NCBI RefSeq assembly: GCF_024519725.1
Contig: NZ_JALJRK010000038.1
Span: 1 to 36,836, forward strand
Direction of reading: 5' to 3'
Origin: Microvirga sp. Mcv34
GTDB taxonomy: Bacteria > Pseudomonadota > Alphaproteobacteria > Rhizobiales > Beijerinckiaceae
DNA: 36,836 nt
Below, piece by piece: positions 7,661 through 15,631 of the stretch; position 1 is the first letter of the stretch; each line of letters opens with the position of its first letter. The notes beneath the pieces were generated by a model, which saw nothing but the letters and a program-made list of their open reading frames with translations, ran no database searches and was not told the DNA's origin. Position numbers and translations under genes: made by a program.

Positions 7661-7701
7661 AACGCTTCCCGCTATGGTGCGGCCACGTTTCGGAGCTTGT
7701 A

Positions 7702-7950
7702 ATGTCGTCCAGCCTGACTTTCCCCCGCGCGGTTGTGGTTGCGGGCCTTCTCGTCCTCGGTCTGACCGCCTGCGGCCGACGCGGCGCCCTCGAGCCGCCG
7801 CCGGATGCGTCCGCCCAGGCGGCCGAGACCCAGACCCAGGTGCCGACGAGCGACGCCACCCTGCCCTCCCCGGTCGGCACGCCCCGATCCAAGGCCAACC
7901 AGGGCTACACGATCCCGGACAAGCCCTTTATCCTCGACCCGCTGCTCTAG
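7702..7950 (+). CDS. lptM: LptM-like small lipoprotein
   Basis: Small lipoprotein of 82 residues of the LptM (YifL) type. In enterobacteria LptM helps the LPS translocon LptD-LptE mature. ATG 7702 follows CGGAG at 7691-7695. The signal sequence ends L-T-A-C with lipidated C24, and the family mark C-G-R-R-G-A-L-E-P-P follows directly. The rest is Pro/Thr/Gln-rich and probably disordered, with a conserved end DKPFILDPLL. It ends 8 bp before lysA, the classical lptM-lysA arrangement, so the two are co-transcribed. Confidence 0.85.
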   Translation: MSSSLTFPRAVVVAGLLVLGLTACGRRGALEPPPDASAQAAETQTQVPTSDATLPSPVGTPRSKANQGYTIPDKPFILDPLL

Positions 7951-7958
7951 GCTTTTCG

Positions 7959-9227
7959 ATGCACCACTTTGCCTATCGTGACGGCGTCCTCCACGCGGAG
8001 GGCGTCGATCTGAGCCGCCTCGCAGACGAGGTCGGAACGCCGTTCTATTGCTATTCCTCGGCCACCCTGGAGCGCCACTACCGGGTCTTCGCCGAAGCCT
8101 TCGCCGATACGGACGCCCTCGTCTGCTATGCCATGAAGGCCAATTCCAACCAGGCCGTGCTCCGGACGCTCGGCCGCCTCGGAGCCGGCATGGACATCGT
8201 GTCCGAGGGCGAGCTGCGCCGCGCGCTGGCCGCCGGCGTCCCTGGCGAGCGGATCGTGTTCTCGGGCGTCGGCAAGACCCGGTCCGAGATGGCCTTCGCC
8301 CTCGACAGCGGCATCCTCTGCTTCAACGTGGAATCGGAGCCGGAGCTCGAGGCCCTGTCCGAGGTCGCCCTCTCCAAGAGCGCGCGCGCTCCCGTGTCGA
8401 TCCGCATCAACCCGGACGTGGATGCCAAGACCCACGCCAAGATCTCGACCGGCAAGTCCGAGAACAAGTTCGGCATTCCCATCGCCCGGGCCCGGGAGGT
8501 CTATGCGAGGGCGGCGGCGCTCAAGGGGATCGCCGTCACCGGGGTCGACATGCATATCGGCAGCCAGATCACGGATCTGGCCCCTTACGACAACGCGACT
8601 GCCCTGCTCGCAGAGCTGGCCCGGGACCTGATGGCCGACGGGCACAAACTTCACCACATCGATCTCGGCGGCGGCCTCGGCATCCCCTATCGCGAGAACA
8701 ACGAGCCCCCGCCGGATCCGCAGGCCTATGCGGCGATCGTCAAGCGCCACACCAAGGATCTCGGCCTCAAGCTCGTCTTCGAGATGGGCCGCCTGATCGC
8801 CGGCAATGCGGGCGTTCTCATCGCCCGGGTCATCTACGTCAAGCAGGGTGCCGACAAGCCCTTCGTGATCGTCGATGCCGCCATGAACGACCTCATCCGT
8901 CCGACGCTCTACGAAGCCCATCACGACATCAAGCCGGTCGCCGAGGCCTCGCCCGCCACGCCGCGCATCGTCGCCGACGTGGTCGGCCCCGTCTGCGAGA
9001 CCGGCGATTACCTCGCCCTCTCCCGGGACATGCCGGAGGTCAAGGCCGGCGATCTCATCGCCATCATGACCGCCGGTGCCTACGGGGCGGTCCAGGCCAG
9101 CACCTACAACACCCGCCGGCTCGTGCCCGAGGTGCTCGTCCGCGGCGACGACCATGCCGTGGTGCGCCCGCGCCCGACCTATGAAGAGCTGATCGGGCTC
9201 GACCGGGTTCCGGACTGGCTGACCTGA
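7959..9227 (+). CDS. lysA: Diaminopimelate decarboxylase
   Basis: PLP enzyme of alanine-racemase fold (group IV decarboxylase) that converts meso-diaminopimelate to L-lysine, the last step of lysine synthesis. It has 422 residues from ATG 7959. The PLP lysine is K60 in CYAMKANSN. Further marks are HIGSQI, the glycine loop DLGGGLGIPY, and the C-terminal catalytic motif VCETGD. The start is set by the conserved MHHFAYRDGVLHAE and the short spacing to lptM. A much longer in-frame frame upstream overlaps lptM in another phase and is not real. The next gene is a DUF4175 membrane protein 441 bp away. Confidence 0.97.
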   Translation: MHHFAYRDGVLHAEGVDLSRLADEVGTPFYCYSSATLERHYRVFAEAFADTDALVCYAMKANSNQAVLRTLGRLGAGMDIVSEGELRRALAAGVPGERIVFSGVGKTRSEMAFALDSGILCFNVESEPELEALSEVALSKSARAPVSIRINPDVDAKTHAKISTGKSENKFGIPIARAREVYARAAALKGIAVTGVDMHIGSQITDLAPYDNATALLAELARDLMADGHKLHHIDLGGGLGIPYRENNEPPPDPQAYAAIVKRHTKDLGLKLVFEMGRLIAGNAGVLIARVIYVKQGADKPFVIVDAAMNDLIRPTLYEAHHDIKPVAEASPATPRIVADVVGPVCETGDYLALSRDMPEVKAGDLIAIMTAGAYGAVQASTYNTRRLVPEVLVRGDDHAVVRPRPTYEELIGLDRVPDWLT

Positions 9228-9668
9228 CGCGCGGCGCGGCTGAATACGACCTACCGCGCACATAAGAGCCCAGCCGGCCCGTGAGCAATAGCCGTTGAAG
9301 TTATGGCGCGGGTCCACCTCTCCTTGAGGGAGAGGTCGACGCGCGTCAGCGCGGCGGGTGAGGGGTTACGCCCTCTCCGGATGGACCTTTCCCCCCTCAC
9401 CCTCGCTCCGCTCGACCTCTCCCCATCCCAAGTCGGGTGTTCCCGACTTGGGCTTGCAGGAACGGATCTCGGGAACACCCGAGATCCGGGGAGAGGTGGG
9501 CTGCGGCAAGGTCTTCCTCGAACAATGGGCCGCCCGAAAGATTGAGATCTCCGACCGGTCACCTCTTCTTGAAGCTGCGAGCGCAATTGACCGCTGGTCA
9601 TCCGGGTCTCGCGTGCTAGCTTTTTGACGGGGGCACCTGCACATTCCGTGCAGCGGGAGATGTTTGGC
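9228..9668. other. Gene-free spacer with compound repeat, 441 bp
   Basis: I see no gene here. Positions 9314-9500 are an array of hairpins described separately. The rest contains no clear promoter or terminator. The Shine-Dalgarno GGGAG at 9655-9659 belongs to the next gene. Confidence 0.6.
9314..9500. repeat. Compound hairpin repeat array
   Basis: Several perfect stems follow each other. They are ACCTCTCC-TTGAG-GGAGAGGT (9314-9334), CCCAAGTCGGG-TGTT-CCCGACTTGGG (9427-9452), and GGATCTCGGG-AACA-CCCGAGATCC (9464-9487), closed by an outer ACCTCTCCCC...GGGGAGAGGT pairing (about 9415-9498). CTCACCCTCGCTCCGCTCGA and its partial complement also occur, a composition typical of dispersed Hyphomicrobiales repeats near gene ends. 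Confidence 0.75.
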
Positions 9669-12263
9669 ATGAGCGAAGGCCCGAACCCGTCGCCAGGACA
9701 CAGCCCCCTGAACCAGCGGTTCGGGCGCCTGGTCGCTCATGCGCGCTGGTCCCTCTGGTGGGAGGAAGCCTGGCCCCGGCTCTGGCTGCCGTTCGCCATC
9801 GTTCTCCTGTTCTTCACCCTCTCCTGGCTCGGGCTCTGGCTCGACCTCCCGCGCCTTTGGCGCTCCATCGGCCTGGGGCTCTTCACGGCGGCCCTCCTCC
9901 TGTCGCTCTGGCCACTCCTTCGCCTGCGCATGCCCAGCCGGACGCGCGCCCTCGATCGGCTCGACCGGGATACGGGCCTGAGCCACGGCCCGGCCCGCGT
10001 CCTCGACGATACGCTGGCCCTCGGCGCGGCGGATCCCGGCACCAAGGCCCTCTGGGCGCTGCATCGCAAGCGCGCCGAGGAGGCCGTCGGCCGCATGCGC
10101 GTCGGCCTGCCCCAGCCCGACATGCCGAAGCGCGACCGCTATGCCTTACGCGCCGCAGGGCTTCTCGCCCTGGTGGCGAGCGCCTTCGTGGCGGGACCGG
10201 AGATCGGCTCGCGGCTGGCCGCGGCCTTCGACTGGCGAAAGCTCGAGACCGCCTCCCCGTCCTTCCGGATCGACGGATGGATCGATCCGCCCCTCTATAC
10301 CCGCACGCCGCCGCTGATGATCGACCTGGCGCGGGGCCAGAACCTGCGCGCCCCGATTCACTCGACCGTGGTGATCCGGATCGCCGGCGAGGGCAGCGCG
10401 GAGGTCACCCCCGGCAAGGGCCTGACACCCCTCCCGGCCAAGGCCAATCAGCGCGCCGACATGCGCGAGGAGCGCTACGTCCTCGACGGATCGAGCGAGC
10501 TGACGGTCAGCACGGGCTTCGCCCACAGCGTGACGCTGAATATCGAGGCTATTCCCGACCGGCTGCCCGAGATCGCCTTCACCGCGCCGCCCGAGGTCAA
10601 TGCGCGCGGGACCTTCACCTTGAGCTACAAGGGCAAGGACGATTACGGCATCGTCTCCCTCGACGGCGTCGTGGAGAAGGCCGACAACAGCAAGGGGCGC
10701 TCCCTTGTCCCCGCTCCCCAGATCACCCTGGCTCTGCCGAGCCATGAGGAGAACGCCCCGGACACCAAGTCGCCGGTGGATCTCACGAACCACGCCTGGG
10801 CCGGCGCGCCGGTGACGATCCAGCTCAAAGCCAAGGACGAAGCCGGCCAGGAGGCGCAGAGCGAGAAGATCACCTTCACCCTGCCCCAACGCCCCTTCAC
10901 CAATCCTCTCGCCAAGGCGCTGGTGGAGCAGCGGCGCAACCTCGTTCTCGCGCCCGATGACCGCAAGCGCGTTCAGGTGGCGCTCGATGCGCTACTTATC
11001 GCCCCGGAGGAATACACGCCGCAATGGGGCGTGTTCATGGGCCTGCGGACCGGCGCGGAGCGCCTGCGCGTCGCCAAGACCGACCAGCAGCTGCTCGATG
11101 TGGCCGACTGGCTCTGGGCCATGGCGCTCCAGATCGAGGACGGCAACCTCTCCGACGCGGAGCGGGACCTGCGCGCCGCCCAGGACCGCCTGAAGGAGGC
11201 CATGGATCGGGGCGCGCCGGACGAGGAGATCCGCCGCCTCACGGACGAGCTGCGGCGGGCCATGGACAAGTTCCTGCGCGAATTCGCCCAGCGCATGCAG
11301 CAGAACCAGCAGTCGCAGGATCAGAACCAGCGCACGCCGCCGGATCGGATGATCTCTCAGGACGACCTCAACCGCATGCTGCGGCAGATGGAAGACGCCA
11401 TGCGCCGGGGCGACGTGGCCGAGGCCCAGCGGCTTCTCGAGCAGTTGCGCAACATTCTCGAGAATCTACAGACGGCGCAGCCCAACAGCCGCATGACCGA
11501 TCCGCTCGGGCGCGAGATGAACCAGGCCATGCAGGACATGGAGGACATGGCGCGCGAGCAGCAGAACCTGCGCGACGAGACCTTCCGCGACGGCCAGAAC
11601 CGGCGCATGCAGCAGGGCGACCGCCCCCGCCAAGGACAGCGGCAGGGCCAGCGGCAGCAGGGTCAGCGCCAACAGGGCCAGCAAGGTCAGCAGGGCGAGG
11701 ATCAGGAGCAGGCCGAGAACGGTCAGGGCAGCCAGGACCAGGATCCCCTCGGCCTAAGACAGCGCCAACAGGCTTTGCGGGAGAAGCTGGAAGAACTGCA
11801 GCGCCGCATGCAGGGCATGGGCATGCAGAACGAGCAGGGCCTGGGCGATGCCGAGCAGGCCATGCGCGAGGCCGAAGGCGCGCTGGGCCAGGGTCAGGAC
11901 GGCCCGGCGGTCGATGCCCAGGGCCGGGCGCTGGAAAACCTCCGGCGCGGCATGCAGGGCATGGCCCAGCAGATGCAACAGATGCAGCAGGGCGACGGCC
12001 AGGGGAACGAACAGGCCGGCGACCAGCCCGGCCAGGGCACCCCGCAAGGCAACCAGCAGGCGGGACAGCGCGACACCGATCCGCTGGGACGGCCCACGCG
12101 AAACCGGGATTATTCCGACGGGCGCGTCGACGTGCCGAGCGCCAACCAATCCCCCGCCCAACGGGCTCAGCGGATCTTGGAAGAATTGCGGCGCAAGCTG
12201 GGCGACCCGAGCCGACCGCAGGAAGAGCTGGATTATTTCGAGCGGCTGCTGCGGCGGAATTGA
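9669..12263 (+). CDS. DUF4175 / TIGR02302 family membrane protein
   Basis: Large alphaproteobacterial membrane protein of unknown function, 864 residues from ATG 9669 (GGGAG at 9655-9659). Two transmembrane helices lie near residues 35-85 and a third near 160-180. A large extracytoplasmic region with Ig-like beta content follows. The last 300 residues are helical and glutamine-rich: a tract of QGQR/QQGQ units (about residues 655-690), then MQ-rich repeats with many EQxMR elements, probably coiled coil. The family often lies beside lysA, as here. An upstream in-frame ATG at 9660 abuts the Shine-Dalgarno and is rejected. No catalytic motif is visible, so a structural or envelope role is only a guess. 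Confidence 0.85.
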   Translation: MSEGPNPSPGHSPLNQRFGRLVAHARWSLWWEEAWPRLWLPFAIVLLFFTLSWLGLWLDLPRLWRSIGLGLFTAALLLSLWPLLRLRMPSRTRALDRLDRDTGLSHGPARVLDDTLALGAADPGTKALWALHRKRAEEAVGRMRVGLPQPDMPKRDRYALRAAGLLALVASAFVAGPEIGSRLAAAFDWRKLETASPSFRIDGWIDPPLYTRTPPLMIDLARGQNLRAPIHSTVVIRIAGEGSAEVTPGKGLTPLPAKANQRADMREERYVLDGSSELTVSTGFAHSVTLNIEAIPDRLPEIAFTAPPEVNARGTFTLSYKGKDDYGIVSLDGVVEKADNSKGRSLVPAPQITLALPSHEENAPDTKSPVDLTNHAWAGAPVTIQLKAKDEAGQEAQSEKITFTLPQRPFTNPLAKALVEQRRNLVLAPDDRKRVQVALDALLIAPEEYTPQWGVFMGLRTGAERLRVAKTDQQLLDVADWLWAMALQIEDGNLSDAERDLRAAQDRLKEAMDRGAPDEEIRRLTDELRRAMDKFLREFAQRMQQNQQSQDQNQRTPPDRMISQDDLNRMLRQMEDAMRRGDVAEAQRLLEQLRNILENLQTAQPNSRMTDPLGREMNQAMQDMEDMAREQQNLRDETFRDGQNRRMQQGDRPRQGQRQGQRQQGQRQQGQQGQQGEDQEQAENGQGSQDQDPLGLRQRQQALREKLEELQRRMQGMGMQNEQGLGDAEQAMREAEGALGQGQDGPAVDAQGRALENLRRGMQGMAQQMQQMQQGDGQGNEQAGDQPGQGTPQGNQQAGQRDTDPLGRPTRNRDYSDGRVDVPSANQSPAQRAQRILEELRRKLGDPSRPQEELDYFERLLRRN

Positions 12264-12338
12264 CATGAGGGCAAACGGTCCTCTTGCCTCTCCGGCGTGT
12301 TCGCGCCACGGTCGCGCGACCTTCTCGATGGAATCAAG

Positions 12339-12530
12339 ATGACGAGTTTCGCCGATTTGCTTGTGCCGATTGCCGTGGTGGCCGTCGCCTTCGTGCTGCT
12401 TCTGGGCCTGATCAACATGCTGCGTGGCGGTAATGCCAATCGGTCGCAGCATCTCATGCGCCTGCGCGTCCTGCTTCAGTTCGTGGCGATCATCGTGATC
12501 ATGGGCGTGATCTGGTGGCGCGCTGCATGA
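12339..12530 (+). CDS. Twin-transmembrane small protein (HIG1-like)
   Basis: Inner-membrane protein of 63 residues with two hydrophobic helices (about 7-27 and 43-60) joined by a short basic loop, M-L-R-G-G-N-A-N-R-S-Q-H-L-M-R-L-R. This layout and the loop resemble HIG1-domain twin-transmembrane proteins common in Hyphomicrobiales, some of which are thought to associate with respiratory complexes. ATG 12339 is used; GGA at 12330-12332 is a modest ribosome site. In rhizobia a similar gene commonly precedes the PduO-type adenosyltransferase; here a PagL-like gene is inserted between them. Confidence 0.8.
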   Translation: MTSFADLLVPIAVVAVAFVLLLGLINMLRGGNANRSQHLMRLRVLLQFVAIIVIMGVIWWRAA

Positions 12531-12604
12531 CGTTGCGACATGACGTTTGGAGAGGTGCAAAAACCTGTGCCTGTCGGCCACATGAGGCGCCAGGCACCTT
12601 CGTA

Positions 12605-12634
12605 TTGACACTTTTTCGCCACGGTTTGTATTAA
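12605..12634 (+). promoter_or_regulatory. Sigma70-type promoter for the PagL-like gene
   Basis: TTGACA (12605-12610) and TATTAA (12629-12634) are separated by 18 bp, close to consensus in an otherwise GC-rich region. The start of transcription would be near 12641. The leader then contains a hairpin followed by a T-run (12645-12678) before the ATG at 12699. Confidence 0.65.
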
Positions 12635-12644
12635 GAGAACGTTA

Positions 12645-12678
12645 GCCATAAAGGCGTAGCCTGATGGCCTCATTTTTT
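12645..12678 (+). terminator. Possible attenuator hairpin in the pagL-like leader
   Basis: GCCAT (12645-12649) pairs with ATGGC (12664-12668), and the inner GGC/GCC (12653-12655/12659-12661) pairs around GTA. CTCATTTTTTATT follows, so a terminator-like U-run lies four bases past the stem. It sits between the promoter and the start codon. The stem is short and has an internal loop, so it may be only a weak leader hairpin. Confidence 0.35.
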
Positions 12679-12698
12679 ATTCAGTTACGGATCTCTTG

Positions 12699-13286
12699 AT
12701 GCGCATCAGCCCAGCCATAGGCATGAGCCTTCTCGTCCTCTTCATGGGGACGTCGGGCGTCCTAGGCTCCGAAAAGCGGCAAACGAGTTCCTCCCAGGCC
12801 TCAGCCCAGCCGAGCCTGCTGTCGGAGTTCCGTTTTGGATTCTCCGCTCAGGATCCATGGGGTCCGGAAGGACAGAACGGCTCCGCCAATCTCACCGGCG
12901 AAATCCTTTTTTCGAAACCGTTTACAGCTTCGGACCTTTTCACCAGCTATTTCATTCCCCGGCCCCATGTGGGCGGCAGCCTGAACTTCGACGGCCGAAC
13001 GAGCTTCGCCTATGCGGGCCTGTCCTGGACTGTCGACGTCACGCCCGACATCTTCGTCGAGGGCAGCTTCGGCGGCGCCTTTCATAACGGCAAGGATCAT
13101 CCGCTGGCCCATCGCCAGGAACTCGGGTGTTCGCCCCTCTTCCGCGAATCGGGCTCGGTCGGCGTGCGGCTCTCGGCCAATTGGAGCGTGATGGCGACCG
13201 TCGAGCATCTCTCCAATGGCGGCACCTGTTCGGACGAGAATAGAGGCTTGACGAATGTCGGCGCGCGGGTTGGGTATTCGTTCTAA
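12699..13286 (+). CDS. PagL-like lipid A 3-O-deacylase (acyloxyacyl hydrolase)
   Basis: Predicted outer-membrane beta-barrel that removes the 3-O acyl chain from lipid A. It has 195 residues from ATG 12699: a signal peptide (1-24, ending V-L-G-S), a linker, then amphipathic strands. The PagL signature H-x-S is seen in VEHLSNGG (H170, S172), with E180 a possible third residue. The C-terminus is R-V-G-Y-S-F, ending in phenylalanine as expected for outer-membrane insertion. TTG 12696 is one codon upstream, but ATG is preferred. It has its own promoter at 12605. Two cysteines (C144, C177) could form a disulfide. Confidence 0.82.
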   Translation: MRISPAIGMSLLVLFMGTSGVLGSEKRQTSSSQASAQPSLLSEFRFGFSAQDPWGPEGQNGSANLTGEILFSKPFTASDLFTSYFIPRPHVGGSLNFDGRTSFAYAGLSWTVDVTPDIFVEGSFGGAFHNGKDHPLAHRQELGCSPLFRESGSVGVRLSANWSVMATVEHLSNGGTCSDENRGLTNVGARVGYSF

Positions 13287-13311
13287 CTGAACCCCAACTT
13301 TCGGGCTTTGC

Positions 13312-13887
13312 ATGGTCGTCCTCAACCGCATCTACACCCGCACCGGCGACAAGGGCACCACCGCCCTGGCCGCAGGCGGACGTCGCCCGAAATCCGATCT
13401 GCGCATCGAAGCCTACGGCACGGTCGACGAGACCAATGCCTGCATCGGCCTGGTTCGCCTGCACACGCAGGGCCATGAGATCGACGCGATGCTCGGCCGC
13501 ATCCAGAACGACCTCTTCGATCTCGGCGCCGATCTCGCCACCGTCGAAACGGACAAGCCCCTCCCCTACGAGCCACTGCGCATCACGCAGGGACAGGTCG
13601 ATCGCCTCGAACAGGAGATCGACCGGCTCAACGCGGAGCTGTCGGTTCTGCGCTCCTTCGTCCTTCCCGGCGGGACGCCCGCCGCAGCGGCCCTCCACCT
13701 CGCCCGCACGGTCAGCCGTCGCGCCGAGCGCCTTGTGGTGGAGCTCATGGACAAGCCGGACGAGAAGGTGTCTCCGGAAGCCGTGAAATACCTAAACCGC
13801 CTGTCGGATTTTCTCTTCGTCGCGTCCCGCTACGTCAACGACAAGGGCGCGCTCGACGTCCTCTGGGTGCCCGGACAGAACCGTTAG
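13312..13887 (+). CDS. ATP:cob(I)alamin adenosyltransferase, PduO type
   Basis: Transfers the adenosyl group of ATP to cob(I)alamin to make coenzyme B12. It has 191 residues from ATG 13312. The N-terminal ATP-binding motif IYTRTGDKGTTAL is intact, followed by AYGTVDETNACIG, the helical core, and the late motif YLNRLSDFLFVASRYVN. It is all-helical and probably trimeric, as usual for the family. It starts 25 bp after the PagL-like gene, so read-through is likely. A convincing Shine-Dalgarno is not seen. Confidence 0.95.
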   Translation: MVVLNRIYTRTGDKGTTALAAGGRRPKSDLRIEAYGTVDETNACIGLVRLHTQGHEIDAMLGRIQNDLFDLGADLATVETDKPLPYEPLRITQGQVDRLEQEIDRLNAELSVLRSFVLPGGTPAAAALHLARTVSRRAERLVVELMDKPDEKVSPEAVKYLNRLSDFLFVASRYVNDKGALDVLWVPGQNR

Positions 13888-13911
13888 GGCAACGGCCAAA
13901 AAATGGGGCTA

Positions 13912-13990
13912 CTTTTCCGCACGATGCGCCTCATGAAGAGCGCATCGTCAGGCGCGGAAAACCGGATCCACTTTTCCGCACGATGCGCTA
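13912..13990. repeat. GGATCC-type palindromic repeat, copy 3
   Basis: ACGATGCGC (13921-13929) pairs with GCGCATCGT (13940-13948). TGCGCGGAAAA and TTTTCCGCACG (about 13952-13981) then pair around CCGGATCCAC. TTTTCCGCACGATGCGC occurs twice in 80 bp. The element lies directly upstream of the rhomboid gene; an apparent in-frame extension of that gene to 13903 is repeat sequence, not protein. Confidence 0.8.
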
Positions 13991-14001
13991 GGATCGGCCC
14001 C

Positions 14002-14709
14002 ATGTTTCTTCCGCTTCACGATGGCGTCCCGCTCAAGAACATGAAGACGCCGCTCGCGACGCGGTTTCTGATCGGCCTCTGCGTGGTCGCCTATCTCTTC
14101 ACCTTCTACGGCCCTCTCGGCGAAGACGCGGTGGTGGGCGGCCTGGGCTTCATCCCGTCGGTCCTGTTCGGAACCGAGGTTCTGCCGGAAGGCTATCCCT
14201 TCGTCCCGGCCGAGATGACGCTCGCCACCAACATCTTCCTGCACGGCTCGCTGTTCCACCTGATCGGCAACATGCTGTTCCTCTGGGTGTTCGGCGACAA
14301 CGTGGAGGACGCGATGGGGCATGTCCGCTTCATCGTCTTCTTCCTGCTCTGCGGGATGGCCGCGAGCCTCGCCCATGCCTTCATCACCACCGAACCCCAC
14401 CGGCCCCTGATCGGGGCCTCCGGCGGCGTGTCGGGCGTGGTGGCCGCCTATCTCATTCTCTATCCGCGGGTGAAGATCTGGGGCCTGTTCCTGAAGGGCA
14501 TTCCCCTGCACCTTCCCGCCTATTGGACCATTGGCCTCTGGTTCGCCCTGCAGCTCGCCTCGGCCTTTCTCGGCGGGGACGAGAGCGTAGGCTGGTTCGC
14601 CCATCTTGGCGGCTTCGTCGTGGGCGCTATTCTCATTCCGCTCATGCGCCGCCGGTACGATCCCGTACTTGCCCGCGCCCAGGCGCAGGAGCTCCGGGCG
14701 CCGCCCTGA
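14002..14709 (+). CDS. Rhomboid family intramembrane serine protease
   Basis: Membrane protease that cleaves transmembrane substrates. It has 235 residues from ATG 14002 with about six transmembrane helices. The active serine is S140 in G-A-S-G-G-V-S-G on the fourth helix, and the partner histidine is H201 in W-F-A-H-L-G-G. The HGSLFHLIGNMLFLWVFG segment of the second helix, typical of bacterial rhomboids, is present. The start at 14002 avoids the repeat just upstream and gives the common MFLPLHD start. Substrates cannot be inferred. It lies after the adenosyltransferase, separated by about 110 bp of repeat. Confidence 0.92.
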   Translation: MFLPLHDGVPLKNMKTPLATRFLIGLCVVAYLFTFYGPLGEDAVVGGLGFIPSVLFGTEVLPEGYPFVPAEMTLATNIFLHGSLFHLIGNMLFLWVFGDNVEDAMGHVRFIVFFLLCGMAASLAHAFITTEPHRPLIGASGGVSGVVAAYLILYPRVKIWGLFLKGIPLHLPAYWTIGLWFALQLASAFLGGDESVGWFAHLGGFVVGAILIPLMRRRYDPVLARAQAQELRAPP

Positions 14710-14733
14710 CGAGTGCCGTTGGAGCAGGACCAT

Positions 14734-14785
14734 AGCATCGGATGTCCCCGAAAAGTGGTTTCCACTTTTCGGCCCGATGCTCTAG
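14734..14785. repeat. GGATCC-family palindromic repeat, copy 4 (variant)
   Basis: The inner hairpin CCGAAAAGTGG-TTT-CCACTTTTCGG (14748-14772) lies inside outer arms AGCATCGG (14734-14741) and CCGATGCT (14774-14781), ending CTAG. It is a clean double hairpin in the gap before etfB. The core reads GGTTTCC where other copies have GGATCC. Confidence 0.8.
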
Positions 14786-14867
14786 GTTCCGATCCGCCTT
14801 TTTCCTATATGTCCGGAGAGCTGGCTTTCGGCCATATCCGGATCCGACCTTTGGTGAGGACAAACGA

Positions 14868-15617
14868 ATGAAGCTTCTTGTCTGCGTGAAGCGGGTTGTG
14901 GACTACAACGTGAAGATCCGGGTGAAGCCGGACGGGTCGGGCGTGGAACTGGCCAACATCAAGATGTCCATGAACCCCTTCGACGAGATCGCCGTCGAGG
15001 AAGCGGTTCGCCTGAAGGAGCAGGGCAAGGCCACCGAGATCGTCGCTGTGTCCATCGGCCCGCAGCAGGCTGGAGAAACCATCCGCACCGCGCTCGCCAT
15101 GGGCGCCGACAGGGGCATCCTGGTCAAGACCGACGCCCCCGTCGAACCGCTTGCCGTCGCCAAGATCCTGGCCAAGGTGGTCGAGCAGGAGAAGCCCGAC
15201 CTCGTCATCATGGGCAAGCAGGCCATCGACGACGATTCGAATCAGACCGGCCAGATGCTCGCCGCCCTGCTCGGCTGGCCGCAGGGCACCTTCGCGTTCA
15301 AGGTGAACGTGGCCGAGGGCTCCATCGACGTGACCCGCGAGGTCGACGGCGGTCTGCAGACGGTCGGCCTGAAGCTGCCCGCCATCGTGACCACGGACCT
15401 GCGCCTCAACGAGCCGCGCTATGCCTCGCTGCCCAATATCATGAAGGCCAAGAAGAAGCCCCTCGACGAGACCAGCCCCGAGACCCTCGGCGTCGACGTG
15501 GCCCCTCGCCTGAAGGTGGTCAAGACCGCCGAGCCCGGCGGCCGCAAGGCGGGCGTGAAGGTCGGTTCCGTGGCCGAACTGGTCCAGAAGCTCAAAGTCG
15601 AAGCCGGCGTGCTCTAA
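14868..15617 (+). CDS. etfB: Electron transfer flavoprotein beta subunit
   Basis: Small subunit of ETF, which carries electrons from acyl-CoA and other dehydrogenases to ETF-ubiquinone oxidoreductase; it binds AMP. It has 249 residues from ATG 14868 (GTGAGGA at 14854-14860). Marks are the start [19 protein letters not shown], the signature segment [12 protein letters not shown], and the recognition loop region with [20 protein letters not shown]. etfA begins 14 bp downstream with its own AAGGAG, so they form an operon. Confidence 0.97.
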   Translation: MKLLVCVKRVVDYNVKIRVKPDGSGVELANIKMSMNPFDEIAVEEAVRLKEQGKATEIVAVSIGPQQAGETIRTALAMGADRGILVKTDAPVEPLAVAKILAKVVEQEKPDLVIMGKQAIDDDSNQTGQMLAALLGWPQGTFAFKVNVAEGSIDVTREVDGGLQTVGLKLPAIVTTDLRLNEPRYASLPNIMKAKKKPLDETSPETLGVDVAPRLKVVKTAEPGGRKAGVKVGSVAELVQKLKVEAGVL

Positions 15618-15631
15618 GGAGAAGACCAACA

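Noticed and set aside
11630..11750. Tandem DNA repeat in the DUF4175 gene
   Set aside because: The repetition is of CAGGGCCAG-like codons for Gln/Gly/Arg in frame, a coding low-complexity tract and not a separate repeat element.
13903..14001. N-terminal extension of the rhomboid gene
   Set aside because: The extra 33 codons are translation of a dispersed palindromic repeat; the family-like start is at 14002.
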